A stretch of DNA of 6,351 nucleotides, taken from an uncultured Senegalimassilia sp. (lineage in GTDB: Bacteria > Actinomycetota > Coriobacteriia > Coriobacteriales > Eggerthellaceae). The position numbers were made by a program, and so were the translations under genes. Under the pieces are notes generated by a model. That model saw nothing but the letters and a program-made list of their open reading frames with translations, had not been told where the DNA came from and made no database searches. Below are positions 6,128 through 6,351 of this stretch, in pieces (the stretch's first letter is position 1; each line of letters starts with the position of its first letter). The DNA is taken from NCBI GenBank assembly GCA_937925385.1, contig CALEWN010000338.1:1-6351 (forward strand). The letters are read 5' to 3'.

Positions 6128-6351
6128 CTTGCAGCATGTCGCGAAGCTGCTGCGTCAGCAGCGGCACGGCCTCGAACAGGTCGGCCACGATGCCGTAGTC
6201 TGCCTGGGCGAAGATCTCGGCCTCGGGATCTTTGTTGATGGCGACTATGTACTTCGATGCGGAGATTCCGGCCATATGCTGGATGGAGCCGGAGATGCCG
6301 CACGCGATGTAGAGCGAGGGGGCAACGGTCTTGCCGGTCTGGCCCACCTGA
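6123..6351 (-). CDS. etfA: Electron transfer flavoprotein alpha subunit (EtfA/FixB), C-terminal part
   Basis: Only the last 75 residues are inside the window; the gene enters from the right edge. They are the conserved FAD-binding end of Etf[12 protein letters not shown], then [27 protein letters not shown] and [17 protein letters not shown]. The GISGxIQHxAG segment carries the family's flavin-contacting His, and QTGKTV is part of the FAD site. The GTG at 6347 is an internal Val, not a start, because the conserved sequence continues upstream to the edge. EtfA pairs with EtfB to form the soluble carrier; here it is followed by the membrane oxidoreductase that would take its electrons. An etfB is expected just upstream, outside the window. 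No defects are seen in the visible part. Confidence 0.95.
   Translation of the reverse strand, partial: QVGQTGKTVAPSLYIACGISGSIQHMAGISASKYIVAINKDPEAEIFAQADYGIVADLFEAVPLLTQQLRDMLQA

Noticed and set aside
6345..6347. GTG as start codon of the right-edge gene
   Set aside because: It is the Val in QVGQTGKTV, deep inside the conserved EtfA C-terminal domain; the gene continues beyond the window.
1..6351. RNA genes, CRISPR arrays, transposons, phage or defence genes
   Set aside because: No tRNA-like cloverleaf, spaced direct repeats, transposase motifs or terminal repeats were seen, and almost all the sequence is occupied by metabolic genes.

Overview
This window is a compact gene block with every supported gene on the minus strand, so it reads right to left. 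Its theme is electron transfer between acyl-CoA substrates and the respiratory membrane. In transcription order it holds: the C-terminal end of an electron transfer flavoprotein alpha subunit (EtfA, running off the right edge); a membrane-bound iron-sulfur oxidoreductase of the ETF:menaquinone oxidoreductase type (EMO/EtfD, DUF224-like); a NUDT19-like Nudix hydrolase; a LACTB2-like metallo-beta-lactamase-fold hydrolase; an acyl-CoA dehydrogenase; and an ETF beta subunit (EtfB/FixA) whose C-terminus is an in-frame piece of a D-2-hydroxyacid dehydrogenase.

There appear to be two transcription units. The first (right edge to 2306) is tightly packed: a 54-nt gap between etfA and the oxidoreductase, 2 nt between the oxidoreductase and the Nudix gene, and a 1-nt stop/start overlap between the Nudix and MBL genes. 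It ends at a perfect 18-bp inverted repeat (2249-2301). The second (2193 to 51) has a possible extended -10 promoter just beyond that hairpin, then the acyl-CoA dehydrogenase and the EtfB chimera 34 nt apart, both with good Shine-Dalgarno sequences.

Functionally, acyl-CoA dehydrogenases exchange electrons with EtfAB, and the membrane Fe-S oxidoreductase passes them to or from the quinone pool through 4Fe-4S clusters, CCG-type cluster sites and probably b-type hemes. The Nudix protein resembles (acyl-)CoA diphosphatases and its MBL partner resembles a thioesterase-like or LACTB2-like hydrolase, so the pair may handle CoA thioesters. That role is inferred.

The moderately high GC (near 60% in the parts I counted), the menaquinone-type ETF oxidoreductase without FixC/FixX, and the style of the Etf and acyl-CoA dehydrogenase proteins suggest an anaerobic bacterium, possibly a coriobacterium of the Eggerthellaceae type. 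This placement is low-confidence inference. I see no RNA genes, CRISPR arrays, insertion sequences or phage genes. The most unusual point is the EtfB/D-2-hydroxyacid dehydrogenase chimera: it has an intact reading frame, a composition step at the junction, and no etfA in the normal place after it within the sequence visible.
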